DNA of 64,000 nucleotides from Acidimicrobiales bacterium (GTDB taxonomy: Bacteria > Actinomycetota > Acidimicrobiia > Acidimicrobiales > AC-14): positions 29,703-93,702 of the forward strand of contig JAODBK010000079.1 of the NCBI GenBank assembly GCA_025463925.1, written 5' to 3'. This document shows positions 15,893 to 23,633 of the stretch, one piece after another (within the stretch, counting starts at the first letter, position 1; each line of letters starts with the position of its first letter). The notes beneath the pieces were generated by a model. It saw nothing but the letters and a program-made list of their open reading frames with translations, was not told the DNA's origin and did no database searches. The position numbers were made by a program, and so were the translations under genes.

Positions 15893-16474
15893 TCAGCTCT
15901 CCGACTTCGCCTTGGCCTTGGCCTTCATGTCGCGCTTGTAGGCGCGGACCGCGGCAAACGCGTCCGGCCCGTCGATGTCGGCGATCGAGCGGTGGCCGGG
16001 TTCGGCATACGCACCGGCGGCCAGCTCCCATCCGGCCGGCGTCACCCCGAGCCGCTTGGCCAGCAGCGCGGTGAAGATCTGCGCCTTCTGGGTGCCGAAC
16101 CCCGGGAGCGAGGTGAGACGGGCCAGGAGGTCCGGTCCGTCGGCGGCGCCGGCCCACACCTGCTCGGCCCGGCCATCGAAGTCGTCCACCAGCGCTTGGC
16201 ACATCGCCTGCGTGCGGGCCGCCATCGAACCGGGGAACCGGTGCAGTGCCGGCCGCTCGCTGAAGATCTCGACCAGCTTGGCCGGGTCCACCGCCGCGAT
16301 CTCGACGCAGTCGAGTCGCCCGCCGAGCCGCTCGCGCAGGTCGTACGGCGAGTGGAAGGCCTTCTCCATCGGCACCTGCTGGTCGAGCAGCATGCCGATC
16401 AGCAGCGCCAGCGGGTCGTCTTCCAGGAGTTGGTCGGCCGGGTCGTCACCGGTGAGCGGGAGCGTGCACGTCAT
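15893..16474 (-). CDS. HhH-GPD family base-excision repair protein
   Basis: 193 residues of the actinobacterial HhH-GPD group. LLIGMLLDQQVPMEKAF matches the first helices, and LPGFGTQKAQIFTALLAKRLG (about 130) is the helix-hairpin-helix; the canonical catalytic Lys/Asp of endonuclease III is not obvious. The C-terminus ends in a lysine-rich tail (KRDMKAKAKAKSES), plausible for DNA contact. Likely a DNA glycosylase-like repair protein. The first 14 codons include one copy of a 41-bp direct repeat whose second copy lies beyond the acyltransferase gene upstream. Confidence 0.75.
   Translation of the reverse strand: MTCTLPLTGDDPADQLLEDDPLALLIGMLLDQQVPMEKAFHSPYDLRERLGGRLDCVEIAAVDPAKLVEIFSERPALHRFPGSMAARTQAMCQALVDDFDGRAEQVWAGAADGPDLLARLTSLPGFGTQKAQIFTALLAKRLGVTPAGWELAAGAYAEPGHRSIADIDGPDAFAAVRAYKRDMKAKAKAKSES
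16427..16467. repeat. Direct repeat copy A (41 bp)
   Basis: Starts GAGTTGGTCGGCC and ends CGGTGAGCGGGAGCGTGC. It matches 38 of 41 bases of 17619-17659 in the same orientation. This copy lies inside the coding start of the HhH-GPD gene (LPLTGDDPADQL on the minus strand). The two copies bracket the acyltransferase gene. Confidence 0.8.
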
Positions 16475-16482
16475 CGCGTTCG

Positions 16483-16488
16483 AGACTA
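16483..16488 (-). promoter_or_regulatory. -10 box for the HhH-GPD gene (leaderless)
   Basis: TAGTCT ends 8 nt before the ATG at 16474, just beyond the stop codon of the upstream acyltransferase gene. Confidence 0.4.
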
Positions 16489-16489
16489 G

Positions 16490-17593
16490 TCACCCCTCCA
16501 GTGCAAGCCCCTTCCGCTTGAGGAACGGTCGCTCCAGGTAGCGGTACGACACCGCGGCGACAACCACTGCCGCGCCAACGGCGAATGGCGTGCCGACGGC
16601 CGTGTTTCGCGGGAGCAGCCAACCGGCGAGTGCGATCGACGGGGCGTGCCAAAGGTAGACGCCGTAGGAGCGGCGTCCCAGGAAGACCAGCGGCTTCGCG
16701 GCAAGGGCGTCCCGGACCGACCGGGCGCCGGGGGTCCACAGCCATATCAGCAGGACCGTGGTCCCGAGGTCGATGACGGTGATCGGAGCGGTGGGACTCA
16801 TTCCCGGTATCGCCGGGTTGTGGCCGAAGACGGTGGCCACGAAATAGCCCGCGGAGAGCGCAGCGCACACGGCCATGGTTCGTTGCACCCAGGCTCTGGT
16901 CGGGACCCGGCCGGTCGCGACGAGCCACCCGGCGGCGCAACCCAACAGAATGGCTCCGCCTCGGGTGTCGGAGCCGTAGTACACCCGCGAGGCGCTGGCC
17001 CCAGCGTGCCAGAGCAACTCGCGGAGGCAAAGAGCGGCGCTGCCGCCCAGCACGGCGACAGGGCCGATGGCGTCCGCGCCCCACCGCCGCAGCGCCAGCC
17101 ACACCACCAGCGGCCAGACGACGTAGAACTGCTCCTCTATCGCCAAGGACCACATCTGGCCGAGTCCAGGCCCGAGCCCATGCCCGCGTACGGCCAGCCA
17201 GTTGGACCCGTAGGTCAGCACGGCAGGGACCGACCGGAGCATCGAGCCGCGAACCTGTGGCCGCGCCACGACGAGCGCAAACATCGCGTAGACGACGAGA
17301 AGGCCGACGAGCGCGGGGAGCAGACGACGGGCTCGGCGCACGTAGAACGCCGAGAACCGGAGGCGGCCGGTGCGCGCTCGCTCTTCCAGCAGCAACCAGG
17401 TGATCAGGAACCCACTGAGAACGAAGAAGACATCGACGCCCAGATAGCCGCCAGGGAAGGTTCGCCACCAGGCGTGGAACGCGACCACCGCGGCAATGGC
17501 CAACGCCCGGAACCCATCGAGCATCGGCTGGTACCCGAGCCCGCGCACGCGTCTGCTCTGCGCCGACGCCTCGGCAGTCGTGCCAGTGCCCAC
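16490..17593 (-). CDS. Acyltransferase-3 family membrane protein (OafA-like)
   Basis: 367 residues, about ten membrane segments. The AT3 start GYQPMLDGFRALAIAAVVAFHAW carries the conserved R-x-x-A...H of helix 1; YVRRARRLLPAL and SLAIEEQFYVVWPL are further AT3 landmarks, followed by FLGRRSYGVYLWHAPS. Such proteins O-acylate glycans, peptidoglycan or exported small molecules. The GTG start lies 6 nt from TAGTCT. The whole gene sits between two copies of a 41-bp direct repeat, a sign that it may have been inserted next to the HhH-GPD gene. A GT-C-like protein is divergently encoded, so surface-polymer modification is plausible. Confidence 0.85.
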   Translation of the reverse strand: MGTGTTAEASAQSRRVRGLGYQPMLDGFRALAIAAVVAFHAWWRTFPGGYLGVDVFFVLSGFLITWLLLEERARTGRLRFSAFYVRRARRLLPALVGLLVVYAMFALVVARPQVRGSMLRSVPAVLTYGSNWLAVRGHGLGPGLGQMWSLAIEEQFYVVWPLVVWLALRRWGADAIGPVAVLGGSAALCLRELLWHAGASASRVYYGSDTRGGAILLGCAAGWLVATGRVPTRAWVQRTMAVCAALSAGYFVATVFGHNPAIPGMSPTAPITVIDLGTTVLLIWLWTPGARSVRDALAAKPLVFLGRRSYGVYLWHAPSIALAGWLLPRNTAVGTPFAVGAAVVVAAVSYRYLERPFLKRKGLALEG

Positions 17594-17599
17594 CGTCCA

Positions 17600-17605
17600 A
17601 GACTA
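17600..17605 (-). promoter_or_regulatory. -10 box for the acyltransferase gene (leaderless)
   Basis: TAGTCT ends 6 nt before the GTG at 17593. The hexamer is identical to that of the neighbouring HhH-GPD gene. Confidence 0.4.
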
Positions 17606-17618
17606 AGTATCCGCGGCC

Positions 17619-17659
17619 GAGTTGGTCGGCCCGATCGACACCGGTGAGCGGGAGCGTGC
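17619..17659. repeat. Direct repeat copy B (41 bp)
   Basis: Second copy of the repeat at 16427-16467, with three substitutions. On the minus strand it reads like the N-terminus of the HhH-GPD protein (TLPLTGVDRADQL) and then loses homology, so it looks like a leftover of that gene's 5' end. Confidence 0.75.
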
Positions 17660-17696
17660 GGCCGGACAGGACGGGAGTGTCGCGCGCCGGTCCCGC

Positions 17697-17702
17697 TACG
17701 GT
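17697..17702 (+). promoter_or_regulatory. -10 box for the GT-C-like gene (leaderless)
   Basis: TACGGT ends 8 nt before the GTG at 17711; only CGCGCCCC lies between. Confidence 0.4.
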
Positions 17703-17710
17703 CGCGCCCC

Positions 17711-19249
17711 GTGCGCGGGTGGCGAGATTGGTGCTGGCGCGGCGCGCCGTATGTGCTCCTGGCAGCCGGGGCCGCGGTGCGCGTCGAGCAGTACGCGGCT
17801 CGCCGGTCGCTCTGGGTCGACGAGGCGTTGCTGAGTTGGAGCATCGTCCACCGCAACTACGCCGGCCTGACGCACCCGCTGGCGTACAAGCAGGGCGCAC
17901 CGATCGGCTTCCTGTTCCTCGAGCGCACCGCGGTCGTCGCGCTCGGCAACAACGAGCTGGTGTTGCGGCTCGTCCCGCTGATCGCCGGCCTGGCATCGCT
18001 CCTGTTGACCTGGCAGCTCGCCCGCCCGCTGTTCGACCGCGCCGCCGCGCTGGTCGCGGTCGCGCTGGTCGCGGCGTCGCCGTCGCTCATCTACTACTCG
18101 AACGAGGTCAAGCAGTACTCGAGCGATGTCGCGCTCACCCTGCTCGTGGTGTGGGTGGCCCGCCCGCTGTTCGGCGATCCGTCCAAGCGGCGTGTCGTGG
18201 TGGCGTCGATCGTGGCCGCGGCGACGGTATGGCTCTCGTACCCCGCGGTCGTCGCGGTTGCCGCGGTCGTGCTGGTGCTGCTCGTGCGGGCGGTGGTGGA
18301 GGAGCGGTGGACGGATGTCCGGCTGACGATTGCCGCCGCCATCCCCGCTGCGGCCAGCGTCACCGCCGCGTGGGCGGTGTCGCTGCGCCGGCTCAGCGGC
18401 GAGGCGTTCTTCAAGACGTTCTGGGCGGCCGGCTTCCCGCCGCGCCACGCCGGCGTGGTGGACGCGGCCAGGTGGGTGGGCCGGGCCATCGACGCGGTGA
18501 TGGCCGATCCCGTCGGGCTGCGATTCACGGTGCTGGGTGCGCTGATGGCCGGCGTGGGCCTGACTGTGGTCGCCCGGCGGTCGCGGCCGTTCGGCGCGCT
18601 GCCCGCGGTGATCGTCGTCATGGTCGTCGGCGGTGCCCTGGCGCGCGTCTATCCGCTGCAGGGCCGATTGGCGCTGTTCCTCGTGCCGCTCGTGGCGCTC
18701 GCGCTGGCGGCGACGACCGATGTGGGCGGCCGCGTCGGCGCCGCGTTTGCGATCCTGGTGCTGGTGCTCGCGGGTCACCCGGTACGCGTCGCCGCCAATG
18801 CGGTGTGGCATCCGGTGCAGGTCGCCGAGACCCGGCCCGTTCTCGAGTACCTCGCCGCGCACCGCGCGCCCGGCGACCGGATCTATCTCCACTACGCGTC
18901 GGGCGCCGCGTTCGGGTACTACGGGCCGAAGCTGCACCTCACCGCCGACGGGATCGTCGACGTGGCGGCGCCTCCGTGCCCACCCCTTGCGACCGCATTT
19001 CGCGGGGCCACCCGGGTGTGGCTGTTCGTCGGGTACCACCCGAGCGCCGCGCCCCCCAACGAGGACGCCATCTTCACCAGCCGATTCGCGACCGTCGGGC
19101 ACCCGATCGACGTCGTGCGCGCCAAGGGGGCGTTCGCGGTGCTCTACGACCTGGCCGAGCCGCTCGACCCGGACGGCACGAGCGCGCTGGCTCCGCCCGG
19201 CGGCCGGTGCCTCCGGATCGATCCGGTGCCACCCGACCCGGCCGGTTGA
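17711..19249 (+). CDS. Integral membrane glycosyltransferase-like protein (GT-C / PMT-ArnT type)
   Basis: 512 residues. After a first membrane helix, RRSLWVDEALLSWSIVHRNYAG carries the acidic Asp-Glu of the first external loop characteristic of GT-C enzymes that use polyprenyl-phosphate sugars. About ten further hydrophobic helices follow to about residue 390, then a soluble C-terminal region with HYASGAAFGYYGPKLHL. Probably transfers a sugar to a surface acceptor outside the membrane; donor and acceptor are unknown. It is divergent from the acyltransferase-3 gene. The GTG start is supported by the -10 box. Confidence 0.75.
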   Translation: MRGWRDWCWRGAPYVLLAAGAAVRVEQYAARRSLWVDEALLSWSIVHRNYAGLTHPLAYKQGAPIGFLFLERTAVVALGNNELVLRLVPLIAGLASLLLTWQLARPLFDRAAALVAVALVAASPSLIYYSNEVKQYSSDVALTLLVVWVARPLFGDPSKRRVVVASIVAAATVWLSYPAVVAVAAVVLVLLVRAVVEERWTDVRLTIAAAIPAAASVTAAWAVSLRRLSGEAFFKTFWAAGFPPRHAGVVDAARWVGRAIDAVMADPVGLRFTVLGALMAGVGLTVVARRSRPFGALPAVIVVMVVGGALARVYPLQGRLALFLVPLVALALAATTDVGGRVGAAFAILVLVLAGHPVRVAANAVWHPVQVAETRPVLEYLAAHRAPGDRIYLHYASGAAFGYYGPKLHLTADGIVDVAAPPCPPLATAFRGATRVWLFVGYHPSAAPPNEDAIFTSRFATVGHPIDVVRAKGAFAVLYDLAEPLDPDGTSALAPPGGRCLRIDPVPPDPAG

Positions 19250-19363
19250 CGGGCGATCAGCGGCTGGGGCGCGTGCGGCCGGGCTCCTGAAGCGCGCCTG
19301 ACAGGTGTCGCGTCGGCTGGTGTGGAACTGCCTCCTGTCGGTACCGAACTGGGAGGCCTGAAC

Positions 19364-19873
19364 ATGACCAAGCGATCTGCAGTCGCGCTGGCTGTAGCAG
19401 CCGCTGCCACCACGATCGTCGCGGCACCGCTGGCGCGAGGTGCGACCGGGTCGACGCAGTGCACTGACGGGTCCCGCGCCTGCGTCATTTCGGCGGCGAA
19501 GACCTACATCGATGCCTTCCTGAGCCACGACGGCAGCAAGGTGCGGCTCGCTCCGAACGCCCGCCGGACCGAAAACGGGATGGTCACCGGCACCAGCGGT
19601 CGCGAGATCGCCAACAACCTCAGCACCAACCAGGGCGACCACGCCATCTACGCGTTGCGCGATGTCCGCTGGTTCGTCGATGGCGACCAGGCGATCGCCT
19701 ACTACCTCCAGGACACCGCCGCCCCCAACACCAATGCACCCCATACCGCGACGGTGCACCTGGCGGAGCGGTTCAAGGTCGACCGCGGCCTGATCCAACA
19801 GATCGAAGCGATCTTCTGGGCCTCGCCTGGTCCGACGCCGGAAAGTTCGGGCTGGGAGGCCCCGAGCCACTAG
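19364..19873 (+). CDS. Secreted SnoaL/NTF2-like protein
   Basis: 169 residues. The N-terminus MTKRSAVALAVAAAATTIVAAPLARG is a signal peptide. The mature part has AKTYIDAFLSHDGSKVRLAPNARRTENG, VTGTSGREIANNLS and RFKVDRGLIQQIEAIFW, the alternating pattern of a cone-shaped NTF2/SnoaL fold of the type seen in secreted DUF8021-like proteins. Two cysteines (QCTDGSRAC) may form a disulfide. GGGAGG 7 nt upstream of the ATG at 19364 fixes the start; a longer in-frame start upstream lacks a ribosome binding site. The function is unknown; it may bind or degrade a small molecule outside the cell. Confidence 0.65.
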   Translation: MTKRSAVALAVAAAATTIVAAPLARGATGSTQCTDGSRACVISAAKTYIDAFLSHDGSKVRLAPNARRTENGMVTGTSGREIANNLSTNQGDHAIYALRDVRWFVDGDQAIAYYLQDTAAPNTNAPHTATVHLAERFKVDRGLIQQIEAIFWASPGPTPESSGWEAPSH

Positions 19874-20236
19874 CCGACGAGAAGAGATTGAGGCACCAAG
19901 CCACATCATCTCCACGTCGAGGCCGGTGGTTTCGGAGGCGGGCCATCCCTCTGACCGGCGCGATCTTCGCGTGACTCGCTACGCGCTGGTGATAACCGGC
20001 CTTGTGCCGGCAGCATTACAGGTCGGTCCGCTTGTCGTCAGGCCTCGCCGGGTGTTTACGGAAATCCTCCCGAAATGGCAGGAACCGGATCAAAGACGTC
20101 GAAATCGTCCCTCGTCGAGTCCCTCGCGCAGGGCTCGCCTGGAGGTCCACAGTTCCTCGTCGAACTACCGCGTCGTCCTACGGCTGGGGCCGCCGTGGAA
20201 GGGGTCACTTGATCCAATGACGGAAGGAACGAATCC
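19874..20236. other. Intergenic region, 363 bp
   Basis: No convincing gene. It holds a weak hairpin (CCGGC-CTTGT-GCCGG near 19998-20012) and, at its end, GGAAGGAA as ribosome binding site for the next gene. Base composition is visibly less GC-rich than in the flanking housekeeping genes. Confidence 0.4.
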
Positions 20237-20668
20237 GTGAGGAAACTCCTCATTCGCACGGCAGTGGCGGGGGGCGCAGCCAGCCTGACGCTGCTCGGCT
20301 TGAGCGGTAGCACCATCGCCGCCCACGCGTCAGCACCCGAAGGGTGCATCGCCGCCGGTCAAGGCAGCTCTGTGACCAACGGTGGGTACGTCGTCATCGG
20401 CTCGGTCCAGGGCAACGGCGCCACCCCGTCTAGTGCGCCCTCGCCGTCGGCGCAGTGCGCCTATGAAGCCACCGTCGCCGCCAGCGGGTACTCCGCTGCG
20501 GGTACCTACACGATCACCTACGGGGTGGGGACGCTGAACTCGGCCGGGACGGCGTGCACCTACGGCACCAACCCGACGACCACGATCACAGGGTCCGCCG
20601 CCGCTCCCACGGCGATAACCGGCGGCCCCAACGTGGCAGGGGACTGCGTACAAGTCACCGCCGGATAA
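20237..20668 (+). CDS. Small secreted protein of unknown function
   Basis: 143 residues with a clear signal peptide (MRKLLIRTAVAGGAASLTLLGL, cleaved near AAHASA). The mature part is small, rich in Gly, Thr, Ser and Ala, with four cysteines (GCIAAG, QCAYE, ACTYG, DCVQV) that could make two disulfides, and beta-strand-like runs (AGTYTITYGVGTLNS). I do not recognise a family. GGAAGGAA precedes the GTG start. A strong hairpin with a UUCG loop follows, so it is probably a single-gene transcript that is efficiently terminated, as for an abundant secreted protein. Confidence 0.65.
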   Translation: MRKLLIRTAVAGGAASLTLLGLSGSTIAAHASAPEGCIAAGQGSSVTNGGYVVIGSVQGNGATPSSAPSPSAQCAYEATVAASGYSAAGTYTITYGVGTLNSAGTACTYGTNPTTTITGSAAAPTAITGGPNVAGDCVQVTAG

Positions 20669-20702
20669 ATCACCTCCCTGATCGGCAACGACTTCTGGGC
20701 GA

Positions 20703-20734
20703 GAGACGGGGAGAGCTTCGGCCCTCCCCGTCTC
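20703..20734 (+). terminator. Terminator hairpin with UUCG tetraloop
   Basis: GAGACGGGGAG pairs with CTCCCCGTCTC (11 bp). After one A-C mismatch the stem closes with GC-TTCG-GC, an extra-stable tetraloop. It lies 35 bp after the stop of the secreted-protein gene. No U-tract. Confidence 0.65.
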
Positions 20735-20909
20735 GCGTCCGATAGACATCCGCCGCCGTCGAAGCCAGGACCGCCGGCGTCTCGGCGGCATGCCAATCCT
20801 TGGGGCGCGGCGGCCTGTTCATTCGGCCTGTCTGCGATGAGTTGGTTCTGGCGATCAGAGTCCACCGATTACGCGTGAACTGACGATCGATCTCGCTGTC
20901 GAAGACGAC

Positions 20910-21191
20910 GTGTGGATGTGGAACACCTACCAATCAGGTGGCGGCATTGCAGGCACCAACTGGGATGCCGACGACGCCCCCGCCGACGGGTTGGCCTTTG
21001 TGACGTACCGGGTCGCCGACTCAATCCTCGATTACGCCTTCGATCACGTCATGGAGGCGTGGCCGTTGTGTCCGCTTCACGGCGAGCATCCGCTCTATCC
21101 GGAGCATCGCCACGACCGCGCCATCTGGGTGTGTCGGAAGCCCGGTGGTGGCAAGGTCTGCGAGATCGGCGAGTTCGGTCAGCCGACGTAG
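20910..21191 (+). CDS. Hypothetical protein
   Basis: 93 residues from GTG 20910. The same frame is open back to 20841 and reads ELTIDLAVEDDV before the first GTG, so the natural start may be an upstream rare codon (CTG 20880 or ATT 20868) or the 5' end may be damaged. The body has DSILDYAFDHVMEAWPLCPLHGEHPLYPEHRHDRAIWVCRKP, a Cys/His-rich pattern (C-x-x-H plus a later Cys) seen in small actinobacterial hypothetical proteins and suggestive of metal binding. Function unknown. Confidence 0.45.
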   Translation: MWMWNTYQSGGGIAGTNWDADDAPADGLAFVTYRVADSILDYAFDHVMEAWPLCPLHGEHPLYPEHRHDRAIWVCRKPGGGKVCEIGEFGQPT

Positions 21192-21256
21192 ATCCATCCG
21201 GCAGGTGCCGCGGTGCGCTCAGGAAGCCCGGCACGATTCGCTCTCCTGGCCGCGCC

Positions 21257-21262
21257 GATAAT
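21257..21262 (+). promoter_or_regulatory. -10 box before a disrupted frame
   Basis: GATAAT, 5 of 6 to consensus, ends 6 nt before GTG 21269. That GTG opens a proline-rich frame (MSEGPQGRPNAPRPVPPPG) closing at 21520, while the better coding signal continues in another frame. Confidence 0.35.
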
Positions 21263-21330
21263 GGGGTCGTGAGCGAAGGGCCTCAGGGAAGGCCGAACGC
21301 TCCGCGGCCCGTACCGCCACCCGGGCTGCT

Positions 21331-21939
21331 TTGCGGCGGAGAGGCTCGAGTTCGGGTGGTAGCGAGAACTCGAGCGCGCTCACCGCTGCTTCGTCATCAG
21401 CTTTCGGCGTTCACCTCAGCAAGGCAAAGGAGCACATCGAGGGCACGACGACGAAGGTCTTCACGCTGCTTGACCTCGCCGAGCTGTTGGTGGCGGAGCC
21501 GTCCGACCTACAGGCACTGATCGACGAACTCACGAGTTACAAGGCGCGAGAGCGCATCCGGGTCGTGGCGTCCGAGCAATCCATTATCGCGTTGTTGAAC
21601 GAAGCCGGTATCACGAGCCTCGTGAGCGTGCACCGCGACATCGGCAACGCCGTCGACACTCATCACCTTGTCGGCGGTCGACGTCCGACCGACCCGACTC
21701 ACCCCATGAACAGCGAACCGTTCCCCGACCGAGATCCTGCGGGCGAGTTGAATGCCTCGCAACGCAGCGCCATCGACGCCCGCCAAGCCGACCAAGACCG
21801 CACGCTCGCGGCGATCCTTGATCTCGAGACCGCACTGGCAACGGCCGCGCCAGGGTCGTGCCGTAGCCGTTGGATAGATGGCCACAGGCATGTGACGGTT
21901 GCGGCAGCTCCGGTAAGCGACCGGTGTCGGCATGACTAG
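21331..21939 (+). pseudogene. Hypothetical protein, probably frameshifted
   Basis: The region from about 21400 to 21840 has good coding character (HLSKAKEHIEGTTTKVFTLL, LAELLVAEPSDLQALIDELT, EQSIIALLNEAGITSLVSVH), but its frame has no sensible start: upstream it runs into low-complexity Ser/Arg text. A leaderless promoter and GTG at 21269 feed a different frame (SEGPQGRPNAPRPVPPPG) that stays open until 21520. A single frameshift around 21400 would join the two into one protein. Domain family not recognised; the tail (ASQRSAIDARQADQDRTLAAILDLE) is helical. It could be a decayed gene. Confidence 0.4.
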
Positions 21940-22054
21940 ACGTTGGCGAGCGGTTCGCCGCCAAGAAATGACTCCGTGACAACTATCGGTGCGCGCGCTC
22001 AGGTGTGACGATGGGAGTTCTGCGACCGACCATGGTTGCTCAGTCAGGAGAACC

Positions 22055-22255
22055 ATGCGGATCTGGAAGCATTCCTACGTACGCTTCATCATCGCTGCGG
22101 CCGTAGTCTTCGTCGTCGGCTTGGCCATCGGCGGTTGGCAGGGAAGCGCCAAGACGGTCTTGAACAGCGTGTCAGCGATACTGCTAACCGTGGGCGCACT
22201 TGGAGTAATTGCGTTGTCGGGCCTCGAAATCGTGCGACGGACAAGGCACGCGTAA
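22055..22255 (+). CDS. Small two-helix membrane protein
   Basis: 66 residues from ATG 22055, with AGGAG 4 nt upstream (22046-22050). Two hydrophobic segments (IIAAAVVFVVGLAIGGW and SVSAILLTVGALGVIALSGLEIV) flank a short loop; both ends are basic. No known family. A second tiny membrane-protein frame follows. It belongs to the cluster of small hypothetical genes between 20.2 and 25.2 kb. Confidence 0.55.
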   Translation: MRIWKHSYVRFIIAAAVVFVVGLAIGGWQGSAKTVLNSVSAILLTVGALGVIALSGLEIVRRTRHA

Positions 22256-22301
22256 GTTCCTGACTAGATTGCACGCGACGAGGTTCGCCCTTACCTGGTA
22301 G

Positions 22302-22499
22302 CTGAGCACACATGAGCGCACAACGACGCCGAGTCGGTCGATTCTCGGCCTACTCCTGTGCGGCGGGATAGCTGGAATCGTCTACTTCGTGTCGGTGCGC
22401 TCCGATCTGCAGCGACGCGGTCATCCGGCCGACGGGCATCGCCGCGCCGCGGCTGTCCCAACGTCATGGCGCGAGCGCGACCACAACGAGGACGAGTGA
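22302..22499 (+). CDS. Candidate small single-span membrane protein (CTG start or broken)
   Basis: A frame of 65 residues contains one convincing membrane span (ILGLLLCGGIAGIVYFVSV) followed by a polar tail (RSDLQRRGHPADGHRRA). Its only in-frame start after the preceding stop is CTG 22302. An ATG at 22312 opens another frame that stops after 19 codons just inside the span, so a one-base shift may have broken an ATG-started gene. No good ribosome binding site. Coding status is uncertain. Confidence 0.3.
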   Translation: MSTHERTTTPSRSILGLLLCGGIAGIVYFVSVRSDLQRRGHPADGHRRAAAVPTSWRERDHNEDE

Positions 22500-22570
22500 C
22501 GGCAGCGGGTCGCCGCTGACGCCACGGCCCGATCGCAATGTGATGCCGACCGCGCCGGTCTGCGTCGCCG

Positions 22571-23416
22571 CTACGGATGCTGTGCGGCGATCTTCAGGGC
22601 GGAACCGGGCAGTAGCCACCCGTCGTCGGCGCGGAAGGGTTCGATCGCCGCGACGACCGCGTCGACGGCGGCTCGTCGCGTGGTCTCATCGGCCTTGTCG
22701 TAGGCCTCGCCGAGGGGACCGACCTCGAGGAGCGTTCGCACGTCGTCGTCGGCGGTGGCTGTCGTGATGAGCCGCGAGCTCGCGAGTGGATCGACGGTGA
22801 TGTCGACGAATCCTGCCTCGCCGACCACCGCCATGACCCGTGTGCGGTCCGCGAGCGAGAACGGTCCCGGCTCGTTCGCGCCGGGGAAAGTCAGCTCCGC
22901 TTGCAGTACGGGACCGGCGGCGAGCGTCGGCACGAACATCCATGGATTGTCGGTGAGTGGTCCCCACACCACGCAAGCCAGCCGACCTCCCGGACGCAAC
23001 GCCCCGCCGATGTTCGCGAAGGCAGCCACCGGATCGGAGAAGAACATCACGCCGAATCTCGAGTAGGCCGCGTCGAAACCCTGGACCATCGTCTCCGTTT
23101 GGGCGTCGGCCACGACAAAGCGAACGTTCGTCACTCCGGCAGCCGCCGCTCGACGGGTCGCGGCCGCGACCATTGCCGGGGAAATGTCGACCCCGACCAC
23201 GACTCCGCCGGGACCAACTCGCTCTGCCAGTTCGATCGCGGTGGTGCCCGGTCCGCAGCCCACGTCCAGCACCCGGTCACCCGGCTCAACGTGCAGCGCA
23301 TCCATCGCGGCGACGCCGTAGGCATCAGAGAACGCGTTCAGCGAATCGGCGCGCCGCTCCCACGCGTCGGCGCGACGATCCCAGAAGTCACGCTCGTCGG
23401 ACGGGGTCTCGGTCAT
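22571..23416 (-). CDS. Class I SAM-dependent methyltransferase
   Basis: 281 residues. Motif I is VLDVGCGPGTTAIELAERVGP (about residue 49), followed by GVDISPAMV and VRFVVADAQ, the Rossmann-like SAM-binding order of UbiE/COQ5-type enzymes; post-motif SRFGVMFFSDPVAAFANIGGALRPGGRLACVVW completes the core. The C-terminal 100 residues are the variable substrate cap. The substrate is unknown and the genes around it give no pathway clue. The start ATG lies 6 nt from TAGCCT. Confidence 0.85.
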   Translation of the reverse strand: MTETPSDERDFWDRRADAWERRADSLNAFSDAYGVAAMDALHVEPGDRVLDVGCGPGTTAIELAERVGPGGVVVGVDISPAMVAAATRRAAAAGVTNVRFVVADAQTETMVQGFDAAYSRFGVMFFSDPVAAFANIGGALRPGGRLACVVWGPLTDNPWMFVPTLAAGPVLQAELTFPGANEPGPFSLADRTRVMAVVGEAGFVDITVDPLASSRLITTATADDDVRTLLEVGPLGEAYDKADETTRRAAVDAVVAAIEPFRADDGWLLPGSALKIAAQHP

Positions 23417-23422
23417 GAGCGC

Positions 23423-23428
23423 AGGCTA
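23423..23428 (-). promoter_or_regulatory. -10 box for the methyltransferase gene (leaderless)
   Basis: TAGCCT on the minus strand ends 6 nt before the ATG at 23416. Confidence 0.45.
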
Positions 23429-23621
23429 CGTGGTTCCATCGGCGACCCCGCACTACTCGTGCCGCTCCTGCGCACGCCGGTCAGTCAGCGCCGTGCGGGC
23501 GCCCATTGCTACCAGCACGTGCAGCAACAAGCAGAAGCCGGTACCCGTGGCCATCCGATAGGTGCCTGATGCAGCATTCGGGCACGCGCCTGATCCAGCG
23601 CGACATCCATGCTCCGCATTG

Positions 23622-23627
23622 CATGAT
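23622..23627 (+). promoter_or_regulatory. -10 box for the GNAT gene (leaderless)
   Basis: CATGAT ends 6 nt before the ATG at 23634; it is a weaker match (4 of 6) than the others in the window. Confidence 0.3.
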
Positions 23628-23633
23628 CGCGAG

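Noticed and set aside
19926..20240. 104-codon plus-strand frame in the gap before the small secreted protein
   Set aside because: No ribosome site, no regular codon preference, and it overlaps the start region of a well-supported gene.
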